Shown: positions 1-8,623, counted from the first letter of the stretch. The stretch: DNA of 36,502 nt from Pseudomonadota bacterium (GCA_023393895.1 JAEXBT010000127.1:1-36502); one strand, 5' to 3'. Translations and numbers: made by a program. Notes: generated by a model from the sequence alone, not told the origin.

Positions 1-229
1 CCTCGTTGGCGATGACATCGAGCTTCTTCTGCGCCTCGCCCTGCACGTTGCCGGTGCCGGCATCGCCCAGCACGCCGCCCAGCGCGCCCTTGCCCACCGC
101 CACCGAGATCGTCTTGCAGGCGCGCGCCACCACTTCGATCAGCAGGCGCAGTTCGGCATTGAGGTGGCCGGCGCGTTCTTCCTCGATCAGGAAGCGGGTG
201 AGCGAGATGCGCTTGGGATCGGGCGACAT
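1..229 (-). CDS. fbp: Fructose-1,6-bisphosphatase class 1, N-terminal part (truncated by window edge)
   Basis: Class 1 FBPase hydrolyses fructose 1,6-bisphosphate to fructose 6-phosphate in gluconeogenesis, in the cytoplasm. Only the first 76 codons are present; the rest lies beyond base 1. The visible protein has the typical N-terminus of the family: [12 protein letters not shown], then [23 protein letters not shown] and [16 protein letters not shown], the last being the conserved segment just before the metal and substrate site. The ATG at 227-229 is preceded by a GGAG ribosome binding site. The downstream neighbour in the window (DUF389) runs in the same direction and ends 42 bases before this start, so co-transcription is possible. 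Identification is firm even though the catalytic half is not visible. Confidence 0.93.
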   Translation of the reverse strand, partial: MSPDPKRISLTRFLIEEERAGHLNAELRLLIEVVARACKTISVAVGKGALGGVLGDAGTGNVQGEAQKKLDVIANE

Positions 230-271
230 GGCGGGACTCCGGTGGCGAGGTCGCCATTGTCGCCCAAGCGC

Positions 272-1861
272 CTAGTCGGCGGGCAGGCGCAGCCAGACGA
301 CCTCGCCTTCGTTGCCGGCGCTGGCGCGTTCGCCGGCATCGGCGACGCGCGGATGCGCCACCGGCACGCCGTGATGACGTGCCAGCACCGCGACATCGAC
401 CGCGCGCTGGCCGGCGGCAGCGGCATCCCCGCCCAGCCCGACCACCTCGATGCTGCTGGCGCCCCAGCGGCGCAATGCCCACAGCTGCGCGGCGAGCGCA
501 GCCGCCGGCGTCGGCAGCAGACGACCTTCCGCATCCAGCTGCCACGGTACCGGCGGGAGCCGCTGCAGCGGAGGCAGCACGTGCACCACCTCCGAACCGG
601 TGGCCGCGGCCAGCCGCTGCTCCAGGGCAAGTGCATCGGCCAACGAAAGGCCGCCATCGGGCTTGAGCCGCAACACCAGCCCGCCATCGGTGCCGTCCTC
701 CAGTGCGCCGACGGGTGCCGCCAGCTGTGCCAGCACGGCTTCGCGCAGCTGGTAGCGCTGTCGCTGCTGGGCGCCGCGGTCGGCCTCGGCCTGCTGGAGC
801 GCGGCGATCGACTGCCCCAATTCCGACAGCGTCGCCTGCTCGCGGGCGATGCGAGCGTCATCGGCGGTCAGCACCTCGCGCAACTGCACGTCGATGCGCC
901 GAGCCTGCTGCGTGCTCAACTGTTCCGACAGTCGTGTCTCGATGCCGTTGACATGCCGTGGCGTCATCAGCACCGCGTCCACGGTCACCGCTTCACCGGC
1001 CTGCTCTACGCGCAGGGCGGAAATCCGGCCGCCAACGTCGGCGGCCGCGGCATCCAGCGCGCTGCGGATGCCGAGCTCGAGCTGGGTCTGTCGCGCGATG
1101 CGTTGCAGTGACAGGCCGAGCGGGACGGACAGCAGCACGAAGGTGCCGACGATCAGGCTGGCCTGCCACGCGGTCTGCTTGGGTGAATCGGTGCCGCCGA
1201 AGCCGTACAGCCGCGCGACCACCGTGGCCGAGAGCGCGATCGCCAGCAGGTTAGTCATGAACAGCAGCGCCGCGCCGCCGGCGATGCTCCAGTTGAACAA
1301 GGCCAGGCCAAAGGCGACCACTGCTAGCGGGGGCACCAGCGAGGTGGCGATGGCGACGCCGACGATGGCCTCGCCCTTGCGACTGATCGTGGCGTAGGCA
1401 CCGGCGAGGCCGGAGAACACCGCGACCAGCAGGTCGAAGAAGGTCGGCTGCGTCCGCGCGAGGATTTCCGCCGTGGCCTGCTGCAAGGGCGAGGCCCAAA
1501 CGATCCCCATCCCCATTGCCAGCGCGAGCGCGATGCCGACCAGGATCGTCTTCAGCGCCGAGCGCACGGTGCGCAGGTCGAACGTGGCCAAGCCCATGCC
1601 GAGCTCGATGATCGGGCCCATCAACGGCGCGATCAGCATCGCGCCGATGATCACCGCGGCTGAGTTCTGCAACAGACCGAGCATGGCGATTCCCACCGAC
1701 ATCAACATCATGAAGGCGAAGCGCGGGCCGAGGGCACCGGCATCGTCCACGTGGGTCAGCACGGCGATGCGGTCGGTCGGCTCGACCAGGTTCTTTTTGC
1801 GCCATTGGCGCAGCCAGCGCCAAAGCACCGCGGGGCTGGGGATGTCTTGCAGCACGCTCAT
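272..1861 (-). CDS. DUF389 family multi-pass membrane protein
   Basis: Membrane protein of about 529 residues whose function is not established. The N-terminal half, after a short cytoplasmic stretch (LVEPTDRIAVL), contains several hydrophobic segments with the family's conserved small-residue motifs: NSAAVIIGAMLIAPLMGPI around residues 60-80 and GVAIATSLVPPLAVVAFGL around residues 165-185. The C-terminal half, from about residue 240, is soluble, rich in Ala and Leu, with predicted helical stretches. The ATG at 1861 lacks a clear ribosome binding site; an in-frame TTG at 1876 is an alternative start. A GATAAT sequence at 1892-1897 on the minus strand could serve as a -10 element for either start. 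The two-component pair upstream runs the same way but is separated by 65 bases. Family assignment is confident; transport or sensing roles would be guesses. Confidence 0.85.
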   Translation of the reverse strand: MSVLQDIPSPAVLWRWLRQWRKKNLVEPTDRIAVLTHVDDAGALGPRFAFMMLMSVGIAMLGLLQNSAAVIIGAMLIAPLMGPIIELGMGLATFDLRTVRSALKTILVGIALALAMGMGIVWASPLQQATAEILARTQPTFFDLLVAVFSGLAGAYATISRKGEAIVGVAIATSLVPPLAVVAFGLALFNWSIAGGAALLFMTNLLAIALSATVVARLYGFGGTDSPKQTAWQASLIVGTFVLLSVPLGLSLQRIARQTQLELGIRSALDAAAADVGGRISALRVEQAGEAVTVDAVLMTPRHVNGIETRLSEQLSTQQARRIDVQLREVLTADDARIAREQATLSELGQSIAALQQAEADRGAQQRQRYQLREAVLAQLAAPVGALEDGTDGGLVLRLKPDGGLSLADALALEQRLAAATGSEVVHVLPPLQRLPPVPWQLDAEGRLLPTPAAALAAQLWALRRWGASSIEVVGLGGDAAAAGQRAVDVAVLARHHGVPVAHPRVADAGERASAGNEGEVVWLRLPAD

Positions 1862-1926
1862 CGGCCAAGGGATCAATCAAAAGTCCCGGCGATTATCCAG
1901 CCGTGCGATGAAGGCGAGGCGAGTGG

Positions 1927-2562
1927 TCAGATGATCCGCAGGGTGATCGCCTTCAGCACCGCGCGGGTACGGTCGCGGGTGTCGAGTTTCTCCAGGATCA
2001 CCGAAACATAATTCTTCACCGTGCCCTCGGCCAGGAAGATACTGCGCGCGATCTCCTTGTTGCTGTAGCCGCCGGCCATCAGCCGAAGGATGGCGATCTC
2101 GCGTGCGCCGAACAGCGCTTTCGGTGCATCGTCGGCGTGGTAGCGCCAGCGGCTGCGCACGGCATCGGTGCTGACCGGTTGCAGCAGGGTCTCGCCTGAA
2201 GCGGCGCGGGTGATGGCGTCGCGCAGGTCGTGGGGCGCGGCATCTTTCAGCAGGAAACCCTGTGCGCCGGCCTCGCAGGCGGCCAGCAGCAAGGCGCTGT
2301 CGTCGAAGGTGGTGAGGAAGACGCATGGCGTGGCATTGCCGCGTTCACGCAGGGTGCGCAGCGCGGCGATGCCGTCCATGCCCGGCATGCGGATGTCGGA
2401 GAGGATCAGGTCGATGCGATGGCTGCTGAGTTTCGTCAGCAGGTCGTCACCGTTCTCGGCCTCGAAGGCGATGGTGATGCCCTGTTGCTCGAGCAGCGCT
2501 CGCAGTCCGGCGCGCACCAGCGATTGGTCGTCGGCCAGGGCAATGGCGATGGCTTCACTCAT
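1927..2562 (-). CDS. NarL/LuxR-type response regulator
   Basis: DNA-binding response regulator of 211 residues, partner of the kinase immediately upstream. The receiver domain covers about residues 5-120: acidic pair Asp11-Asp12, phospho-acceptor Asp56 in LILSDIRMP, and the Lys of FLLKDAAP. The C-terminal LuxR-type helix-turn-helix spans roughly residues 145-205 (GYSNKEIARSIFLAEGTVKN). The ATG at 2562 is chosen because it overlaps the kinase stop codon in an ATGA arrangement, implying translational coupling; a longer in-frame reading would run through the kinase gene. The DesK/DesR-like organisation suggests envelope or membrane-state sensing, but the regulon cannot be deduced from the sequence. 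Confidence 0.92.
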   Translation of the reverse strand: MSEAIAIALADDQSLVRAGLRALLEQQGITIAFEAENGDDLLTKLSSHRIDLILSDIRMPGMDGIAALRTLRERGNATPCVFLTTFDDSALLLAACEAGAQGFLLKDAAPHDLRDAITRAASGETLLQPVSTDAVRSRWRYHADDAPKALFGAREIAILRLMAGGYSNKEIARSIFLAEGTVKNYVSVILEKLDTRDRTRAVLKAITLRII

Positions 2563-3674
2563 GCCGGCAGTTCCGCCTCGATGCGCAGGCCGCCTCGGGC
2601 ACCACGCGCGAAGTCGATGCGCCCGCCACGCTCCTCGATGCGTTCGCGCATGCCGGTCAGGCCATGGCCTTCGCGCCATGCGCCCGGTAAGCGTCCGTCG
2701 TCTTCGATGCGCAAGTGCAGCGCATCGCCTGCTGTCGCCAACGCAACCTTCAGCGTCTTCGCTTCCGAATGCCGAGCGCTGTTGGTCAAGGCTTCCTGCA
2801 CCACGCGCAGCACGGTATCGGCCAGCGCCGGGTCGGTGATGTGCACGCCATCGTCCATCGTCAGTTCAAGCCGGGGTTGCGGAAACGGCGCGGCCAATGC
2901 CTGCAGTGCGGCGGCGATGTCGAGGCCTTCGACATCGCGCAGGGCATGCACCACGCCGCGGATGTCGGCCAGCAGCTCGGCCGAGAGTTGCTCGGCCAAC
3001 TGCAGCTGCGGCGAAGCGCCCCCGCCGGCGTTCAGGGCGCGCAGGTTGTGCCGCAGCGCGGTGAGCTTGTGGCCGGCGACATCATGCAACTCCCGCGCGA
3101 CGCGCAGTCGTTCGGCATCGCGCGAACTGTCAGCTAGCAACGCGCGGGTGGCGAGCAGGTCGGCGTTGACGCGGGCCAAGTGGTCGCGCGCGTCTTCGGC
3201 GCGGCGTGCGTAGTGCATGGTCATGGCGGCGAACAACTGGAAGCAGGCCACCAGCAATACCGAGGCGGTCGGACTGGAGGCCCCGGCCTCGCGCAGCATC
3301 CACCAGATGATTGCATTGGCGACGATGAGCGCAATCAGCACGCGACGCGCCGGCCACTCGCCGGCGATGATCGCTGCCCAGACCACGGTCAGGATCACCA
3401 GCGTGCCGCGCTGCGGGAAGGTGGCCAGCATGAAGAGGGCGATGGCGCCCATCGCCACCAGGCTTGCGTCGCGCACCCAGGCGGGCAGGACTGGCGCGAC
3501 GTCATCCAGCAGCATCAGCACGGCGAACAGGACGATCAGCGGATAGGCCAGCCATGCTTGCGCCGGGGCCAGGCGGCCAAGGGTCGCGGCCACCGCCAGC
3601 AGGGTGAGCAGGCCGATCAGGTTGAGCGGTTGCAGCAGCCGATCCAGGCGTGGGTGAAGGGCGAGTGCGTCCAT
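2559..3674 (-). CDS. DesK-like sensor histidine kinase (HisKA_3 type)
   Basis: Membrane sensor kinase of 371 residues. About six hydrophobic segments occupy residues 18-155 with almost no periplasmic loop, so the signal is probably sensed within or near the membrane. A short coiled region leads to the HisKA_3 dimerisation helix with phospho-acceptor His197 (RVARELHDVAGHKL). The ATPase domain follows, with the N box VVQEALTNSARHS and the G box GHGLTGMRERI near the C-terminus. It is coupled to the LuxR-type regulator by a 4-base overlap. The ATG at 3674 was chosen because the first hydrophobic segment follows soon after; more upstream in-frame sequence exists but would add an unusual basic, non-conserved leader. 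No strong ribosome binding site is visible. Confidence 0.9.
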   Translation of the reverse strand: MDALALHPRLDRLLQPLNLIGLLTLLAVAATLGRLAPAQAWLAYPLIVLFAVLMLLDDVAPVLPAWVRDASLVAMGAIALFMLATFPQRGTLVILTVVWAAIIAGEWPARRVLIALIVANAIIWWMLREAGASSPTASVLLVACFQLFAAMTMHYARRAEDARDHLARVNADLLATRALLADSSRDAERLRVARELHDVAGHKLTALRHNLRALNAGGGASPQLQLAEQLSAELLADIRGVVHALRDVEGLDIAAALQALAAPFPQPRLELTMDDGVHITDPALADTVLRVVQEALTNSARHSEAKTLKVALATAGDALHLRIEDDGRLPGAWREGHGLTGMRERIEERGGRIDFARGARGGLRIEAELPA

Positions 3675-3755
3675 GCCGCCATGCTGGTCAAGGCCGGCCG
3701 CAGAGACAAGCCGGATGCGCAAGAAAGTGACTTCCGGCAGGGTGGATTGGTGACC

Positions 3756-3776
3756 TCCGGGCATGGGTCGCCCGGA
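3756..3776. repeat. 7-bp inverted repeat between divergent genes
   Basis: TCCGGGC and GCCCGGA flank a 7-base spacer (ATGGGTC) in the 145-base gap between the DesK-like kinase gene and the divergent membrane protein gene. The position would suit an operator for one or both promoters, or a hairpin in the leader of the rightward gene. No poly-T follows, so a terminator is unlikely. Confidence 0.4.
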
Positions 3777-3819
3777 CATCGGCCTGCACAGTGGTGGCGT
3801 CAGTTCGAGGAGACCCGCC

Positions 3820-4539
3820 ATGCCTGGTTATGCCTTCATCGTCTTCGCCCATGCCGCATTCGGTGCATTGGCCTTGGTCGCGTTTTGGTCCGCCGCTTGG
3901 ATGAAGAAGGGTTGTCCGCGCCACCGCGCGATCGGCAAGGTGTTCCTGCTGGCGATGCTGGGCATCGTTATCAGCGGCCTGCCCTTGGTCTTGGAGCGGC
4001 TGTACTTCCGCCACCAGCCCGTCGCCGCGTTGTTCCTGGCCTATCTGCTCACCATCACGGCGCAGGCTTGCTGGATGGCCTGGCGCGCGGTCACCGACAA
4101 GCGCGACTGGCGGGGGCTGACCCGCCGCATTGGCTGGACGCTCAACCAGTGGCTGCCGGGGCTGGTTGCGGCGCTCACGCTAGCCGTCGGCATCGCCACG
4201 CGTGATCCGCTGTTGATCGGCTTCTCGATCATCGGCCTCGTGACTGCGCTGCGAATGTGGCGTTTCGCGCGCAAGGGACCGGATCGGCCCAACTGGCACA
4301 TCGTCATGCATTACCAAGCGATGCTCGGCGCCAGTGTCGCTACCCATGTCGCTTTCCTCAGCATTGGCATGCGCCCGGCATGGAAGTGGCTGTCGGCGCA
4401 TGCCGCCGTGCCCGACATGCTGGTCTACCTGTTCCCGTGGTTCGCACCGCTCGCGGTGGCATTGGTTGCGGCCAAGTGGCTGGACCGCAAGTACATCCGG
4501 CCGGCGCGCGCCAGCCGCACGGCGGCGGGTGCCGCCTAG
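3820..4539 (+). CDS. Multi-pass membrane protein of unknown function (DUF2306-like)
   Basis: Integral membrane protein of 239 residues with about seven hydrophobic helices. The first helix starts immediately (FIVFAHAAFGALALVAFW), with a His within it, followed by a short basic loop ending in HRAIGKVFLLAML. That pattern of an early His, then RxHRxxGxx, resembles DUF2306 and related heme-like membrane families, but I cannot confirm membership. A further His-containing segment (WHIVMHYQAMLGA) lies in the second half. The ATG at 3820 has a good GAGGAG ribosome binding site 7 bases upstream. The stop codon overlaps the stop of the convergent phhA by a few bases. Function unknown. Confidence 0.75.
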   Translation: MPGYAFIVFAHAAFGALALVAFWSAAWMKKGCPRHRAIGKVFLLAMLGIVISGLPLVLERLYFRHQPVAALFLAYLLTITAQACWMAWRAVTDKRDWRGLTRRIGWTLNQWLPGLVAALTLAVGIATRDPLLIGFSIIGLVTALRMWRFARKGPDRPNWHIVMHYQAMLGASVATHVAFLSIGMRPAWKWLSAHAAVPDMLVYLFPWFAPLAVALVAAKWLDRKYIRPARASRTAAGAA

Positions 4540-5426
4540 ATGTCGGCGTCGCTCGGCCAGCCTTCACCGCTGCCTCGGGTGATGATCTTGTCGCCAGCCA
4601 GCACATCCCCCGCGGGGATCGCGTCCTGCGCCGCAAGCCGCGCGTAGATCGGGGTGAAGTCCGGATGGGTGGCCTGCATCAACTGCTCGAAGCTGTCGAT
4701 GACGAAATAGGTCTTCTGGTAGCTGTCGATGCGGTAGCGCGTGCGCATGATGCGTTCCAGGTCGAAGCCAATGCGGTTCGGTGCGTCCGATTCCAGCGAA
4801 TACAACGATTCGCCCTTGGACGACACGATGCCGCTGCCGTAGATGCGCAGGCCGTCCGGCTGCCGGATCAGCCCGAACTCCACCGTGTACCAGTACAGCC
4901 GGGTCAGGTTGACCAGCGCTTCGGGCCCGATGCCGTGTGCCTTGACGCCGCCGCGGCCGTAGGCGGCCATGTAGTCGGCGAAGGCGGGCAGCATCAGCAG
5001 CGGCACGTGGCCGAACAGGTCGTGGAAGAGATCGGGCTCCTCAATGTAATCGACTTGGTCGGGACGGCGGATCCACCAGGTCACCGGGAAGCGGCGGTTG
5101 GCGAGGTGGTCGAAGAAGTCGAGTTCCGGCAGCAGGCCCTCGACGCCGATGATCTGCCAGCCGGTGGCAGCCCCCAGCACCGCATTGAGATCGTCGAATT
5201 TCGGGATGCGGTCGGGCGTCATGCCCATCGCATCCTGCGCGGCGAGGAATTCGTCGGCGGCGCGCCCCACCAGCAGCGCGCGCTGGCGCTCGTAGAGCTG
5301 GCGCCAGACCGCGTGGTCGCTGTCGCTGTAGCCCTCCCACGGCTGCTCGACCACGCCGGTCGCGTAGACCGGCACCTTGCCCTTGTCAGTGACGATGTTC
5401 TCGACGCGTCGTGGAGTGCTGTTCAT
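4536..5426 (-). CDS. phhA: Phenylalanine 4-monooxygenase (phenylalanine hydroxylase)
   Basis: Iron- and tetrahydropterin-dependent enzyme converting phenylalanine to tyrosine in the cytoplasm. The 296-residue protein is the usual size for the bacterial single-domain form without the regulatory ACT domain of animal enzymes. The iron ligands are visible: His135 and His140 in DLFHDLFGHVPLL and Glu183 in YWYTVEFGLI. The pterin-binding and substrate regions WWIRRPDQVDYIEEPD and SFEQL are also present. The stop codon overlaps that of the convergent membrane protein gene. No pterin recycling gene (phhB) lies next to it; folE, which feeds pterin synthesis, is elsewhere in the window at 26.9 kb. Identification is firm. 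Confidence 0.96.
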   Translation of the reverse strand: MNSTPRRVENIVTDKGKVPVYATGVVEQPWEGYSDSDHAVWRQLYERQRALLVGRAADEFLAAQDAMGMTPDRIPKFDDLNAVLGAATGWQIIGVEGLLPELDFFDHLANRRFPVTWWIRRPDQVDYIEEPDLFHDLFGHVPLLMLPAFADYMAAYGRGGVKAHGIGPEALVNLTRLYWYTVEFGLIRQPDGLRIYGSGIVSSKGESLYSLESDAPNRIGFDLERIMRTRYRIDSYQKTYFVIDSFEQLMQATHPDFTPIYARLAAQDAIPAGDVLAGDKIITRGSGEGWPSDADI

Positions 5427-5455
5427 CCGTCGAGTTTACCCGCGGCGTCCGCGGC

Positions 5456-5791
5456 TTACTTGACTGGGCGGATGTAGTAGCCGCGGTCGCCCTTCAACGT
5501 GCAGGACTGCGGGCCGGTGGACAGGCAGCGCACATCGACGCGGGTGCCTACGGCGGGCAGGCTGTTGGGTTCGCCCCAGACCGGTGCGCCAAGGCGCTCG
5601 CCGCTCATGGTGGTGACCACGATGCCGTCCACGGTCGCGGTGCAGACCGCATCGAAATAGCAGCTGGTGTCGGTGGCGCTGACCGTGCCGCTGAACTGCA
5701 GCACGCCGTCTGCACCGGCGCGAGGTATGGGCGTGGCGCAGGCGGCAAGGCCCAGCAGCACAGAGACGATGAGGAGGCGGATCTGGCGCAT
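5456..5791 (-). CDS. Small predicted lipoprotein, unknown function
   Basis: 111-residue protein with a classic lipoprotein signal: MRQIRLLIVSVLLGLAAC, with the lipobox Cys at residue 18. The mature part is about 93 residues with four cysteines (44, 50, 89, 97), which could form two disulfides in the periplasm, and ends in GDRGYYIRPVK. I do not recognise the family. The ATG at 5791 is chosen because it places the signal peptide at the very N-terminus; the bases upstream give no good ribosome binding site, and a longer in-frame start exists. It lies 29 bases downstream of phhA's start, so it reads toward phhA on the same strand but with its own start region divergent from the YjdF-like gene. 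Confidence 0.65.
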   Translation of the reverse strand: MRQIRLLIVSVLLGLAACATPIPRAGADGVLQFSGTVSATDTSCYFDAVCTATVDGIVVTTMSGERLGAPVWGEPNSLPAVGTRVDVRCLSTGPQSCTLKGDRGYYIRPVK

Positions 5792-5883
5792 GGGGAGGTT
5801 CCGGGACGGGGGATGCCGCATCCTTGCGCGCTGCAGGTGAACGGCGCGCGACAACAGGCGCGCGCTTGCGGCAATCTGCGCGG

Positions 5884-6516
5884 ATGGAACCCACCCCGCA
5901 CCCGTTGTCGATCCCTTCCCGTGGCGAGCGCTGGCTGCTGGCCGGCGGCGTGTTGCTGGCGCTCGTCGTCTCGCTCCTCATCACGCGCGACCGGCTGACC
6001 TGGCTGCTGGAAACCGTGTGGGTAATGGCGGGTCTCGTGCTGGTCGCATGGCGCTGGAAGCGCTTCCCGCTGACCCACTTGCTGTGCTGGCTGCTCGCCC
6101 TGCACGCGCTGGTGCTGATCCATGGCGGTGCCTACACCTATGCGCAGACGCCCGGTGGCTTCTGGCTACAGGAACTGCTCGGCACCGCGCGCAACCCGTG
6201 GGACCGGCTCGGCCACTGGATGCAGGGGTTCGTGCCGGCCATCCTTGCGCGTGAGCTGCTGTTGCGGCTGACACCTCTGCGCCGCGGCGGCTGGCTGGCC
6301 TATCTGGTACTGGCGGCGGCGCTTAGTTTCAGCGCGTTCTTCGAGCTGATTGAATGGTGGGCGGCGCTGGCCTATGGCGCGGATGCCGATGCTTTCCTCG
6401 CCACGCAGGGCGATCAGTGGGACACGCAGTGGGACATGTTCCTGTGCCTGCTGGGCGCAGCGGCATCGCTGCTGTTGCTCTCGCGCTGGCATGACCGCCA
6501 GCTCGGATTGCGCTGA
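5884..6516 (+). CDS. YjdF-like inner membrane protein (DUF2238)
   Basis: Membrane protein of 210 residues with about six hydrophobic segments. It carries the conserved blocks of the DUF2238/YjdF family: HGGAYTY at residues 80-86, RLGHWMQGF at 108-116, FELIEWW at 153-159 and TQGDQWDTQWDM at 174-185. The clustering of His, Asp, Glu and Trp at membrane boundaries is typical of the family, whose biochemical role is unknown. The ATG at 5884 lacks a clear Shine-Dalgarno sequence; a weak hexamer CAATCT ends exactly 6 bases before it, matching a spacing seen at several other starts in this window. The gene ends 5 bases before the convergent patatin-like gene's stop. Confidence 0.88.
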   Translation: MEPTPHPLSIPSRGERWLLAGGVLLALVVSLLITRDRLTWLLETVWVMAGLVLVAWRWKRFPLTHLLCWLLALHALVLIHGGAYTYAQTPGGFWLQELLGTARNPWDRLGHWMQGFVPAILARELLLRLTPLRRGGWLAYLVLAAALSFSAFFELIEWWAALAYGADADAFLATQGDQWDTQWDMFLCLLGAAASLLLLSRWHDRQLGLR

Positions 6517-6521
6517 GCGCG

Positions 6522-7544
6522 TCAGTCGGTGGCGGCGCAGCTGCCGTCGCGCCCGACCCAGCGGCCCAGGCGATCGAGCAGTGAGGGTTCGCACTTCGGT
6601 TTCGGGGGAAGTGCATGGCGGCGTTGCCAGTCGGCGGCTCGGGTGCGTTGCAGCTGCGTCAGCTTCGCCCGGATCTGCGGCATCGCGGCCTGCGTGGCCT
6701 TCTCGCCCTCGAGGATCGCCACGTTCTTCTGGTCGAAGTCGGCCGCGCCGATCTGGCCCACCCGCGGACGTATCACGATGTCGGCACGCGCCAGCTCCTG
6801 CGCGCCCAGTTTCTCGCCCATGATGGTGATCGACTGGTTGACGATGCCGAGCATGCTGCCGGGCCGGTTGCCGGCGGCCTTGGTGGAGATGTCCACGGCG
6901 ATGACGAAATCCGCGCCCAGCTCGCGCGCGGCTTCCACCGGCACCGGGCTGACCACGCCGCCATCGACATAACGCTTGCCGGCAATCGTCGCCGGCTCGA
7001 AAACGCCGGGGATGCTGCTGGATGCGCGCACCGCCTGCCCCGCGTTGCCGCGCACGAACGCCGTGCGGCGCCCGGTGGCCAGCTCGGTGGCGACGGCGGC
7101 GAACGGCTTGCGGAAATCCTGCATCGGCTTGTGCGCCACCAGCGTGTTGACGTAATCCTGCAGCTTCTGGCCCTTGACCAGCCCGCCCGAGAACAGGCTG
7201 AGGTCGCGGATGCGGGCTTCGTCCAGCGCGAACGCTTGCGTCTGCAGCTCGTACGGACTCATGCCGCTGGCATACAGCGCACCGACCACGCTGCCGGCGC
7301 TGGTGCCGGTCACCACGTCGGCGTGGATGCCGTTGGCTTCCAGCATCTTGATGACGCCGATATGGGCGAAACCCTTGGCCGCGCCACCACCGAGCGCCAG
7401 CCCGACCTTGAGCGGCGGCATCTGCGCGGGGAAGACCGCCTTCGGTGCGGGCGCGGGCTTCACTGCCGCACCGCCACAGGCGACCAGCAGTGCGCAGACG
7501 GCGGTGGCGAGCAGGGTGGGGCGAAGCGACATCAGGCGTTCCAT
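6522..7544 (-). CDS. Patatin-like phospholipase family lipoprotein (RssA-like)
   Basis: 340-residue protein with a lipoprotein signal (lipobox Cys23 in LLVACGG) and a patatin domain. The serine lipase fold signatures are complete: oxyanion-hole loop GGGAAKG at residues 52-58, nucleophile Ser82 in GTSAG, and catalytic Asp194 in VDGG. It is therefore likely an active lipid acyl hydrolase anchored to a membrane facing the periplasm. The tail after residue 290 is basic with two or three cysteines and is not recognised. The ATG at 7544 is used; an ATG at 7532 (MSLRPT) is equally plausible and gives a more usual signal peptide. It is followed closely by the convergent YjdF-like gene. Substrate cannot be deduced. 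Confidence 0.88.
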   Translation of the reverse strand: MERLMSLRPTLLATAVCALLVACGGAAVKPAPAPKAVFPAQMPPLKVGLALGGGAAKGFAHIGVIKMLEANGIHADVVTGTSAGSVVGALYASGMSPYELQTQAFALDEARIRDLSLFSGGLVKGQKLQDYVNTLVAHKPMQDFRKPFAAVATELATGRRTAFVRGNAGQAVRASSSIPGVFEPATIAGKRYVDGGVVSPVPVEAARELGADFVIAVDISTKAAGNRPGSMLGIVNQSITIMGEKLGAQELARADIVIRPRVGQIGAADFDQKNVAILEGEKATQAAMPQIRAKLTQLQRTRAADWQRRHALPPKPKCEPSLLDRLGRWVGRDGSCAATD

Positions 7545-7597
7545 CGCCCCATTGTCGGCGATGGGCGCGCGCGGATGCAGGCGCGGACGCGAAGCGT

Positions 7598-8623
7598 TCA
7601 GAAGCCGTTGTCGCCGTCGAGGATGCGACCGATGCCGCCAAGCACCGAGCCTTCGCCCATGTTCTTGCCACCGGCCTTGGGCGCGGCCGCCAGCATCCGC
7701 CCGGCCATCCGCGAGAACGGCAGCGATTGCATCCACACCTTGCCCGGCCCGGTCAGCGTGGCCAGGAACACGCCTTCACCGCCGAACAGCATGCTCTTGA
7801 TGCCGCCGACCGCGCGCACGTCCATGCTTACCGTCGGCTCGAACGCGGCCACGCAGCCGGTATCGACATCGATGCGCTCGCCCGCCGCCAGCTCGCGCTC
7901 CACCAGCGTGCCGCCGCAGTGCACGAACACCCAGCCGTCGCCATCGAGCTGCTGCATGATGAAACCCTCGCCGCCGAACAGGCCGGTGAGGATGCGCTTC
8001 TGGAAGAAGATGCCGAGCTTCACTCCGCGGGCACCGGCCAGGAAGCTGTCCTTCTGGCAGATGATGCGGCCGCCGTGATCGGACAGCCGCAGCGGCAGCA
8101 CGGTGCCCGGGTAGGGCGCGGCGAACGCGACCCGGCCCTTGCCGCCGCCGGCATGGGTGAAGACGGTGGTGAACAGGCTCTCGCCGGTGAACGCGCGGCG
8201 ACCCGCGGCGAACAGCTTGTCGGCAAGCGAACTTTCGCTGCCGCTGCCATCACCGAACACGGTGTCCATCTGCACCGCGGCGTCCTTGTACATCAGCGCG
8301 CCGGCCTCGGCGACCGCGCTTTCGCCGTTGTCCAGCTCGATCTCCACGAACGGCATGTCGTTGCCGACGATGCGGTAATCGATGTCGTCGGCCGACATCC
8401 GCGCCGACCGCGACGGCGGCGGGACCGGCGGCATGTCGTCGGGAATGCCGGATTCGAAGGCCTCGGCAAACTCGGGCATCGCCCGCGCCGGCTGCCAGCC
8501 GGACAGGCCCTGCCGCCAGCACAGCGCATCCGGGTGCGACTGCACGTGTTCGAACGCTTCGTCGGTATCAAGCGGGCCCCGGCGATCGGTCTGGCCTGGC
8601 TGGACGAAATACCACTGGGACAT
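7598..8623 (-). CDS. GYF_2 domain plus AIM24/TIGR00266 family protein
   Basis: 341-residue cytoplasmic protein made of two parts. Residues 1-50 (WYFVQPGQTDRRGPL through the CWRQGLSGWQP segment) form a GYF_2 domain, a small module thought to bind peptides. After a proline-rich linker at about 55-75, residues 79-320 are an AIM24/TIGR00266 domain, a beta-rich fold with recurring glycine-containing strands (GGEGFIMQQLDGDGWVFVHC, GGIKSMLFGGEGVFLATLTG). AIM24 in yeast acts in mitochondrial inner-membrane organisation; bacterial members have no settled function. The start has an AGAGGA ribosome binding site. It lies 53 bases upstream of the patatin-like gene on the same strand, so co-transcription is possible. 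Confidence 0.88.
   Translation of the reverse strand: MSQWYFVQPGQTDRRGPLDTDEAFEHVQSHPDALCWRQGLSGWQPARAMPEFAEAFESGIPDDMPPVPPPSRSARMSADDIDYRIVGNDMPFVEIELDNGESAVAEAGALMYKDAAVQMDTVFGDGSGSESSLADKLFAAGRRAFTGESLFTTVFTHAGGGKGRVAFAAPYPGTVLPLRLSDHGGRIICQKDSFLAGARGVKLGIFFQKRILTGLFGGEGFIMQQLDGDGWVFVHCGGTLVERELAAGERIDVDTGCVAAFEPTVSMDVRAVGGIKSMLFGGEGVFLATLTGPGKVWMQSLPFSRMAGRMLAAAPKAGGKNMGEGSVLGGIGRILDGDNGF

Noticed and set aside
6166..7671. A 501-codon minus-strand frame that overlaps the patatin-like gene and the YjdF-like gene
   Set aside because: Overlaps the catalytic region of the patatin-like gene in another frame and shows Arg/Gly/Ala-rich low complexity.
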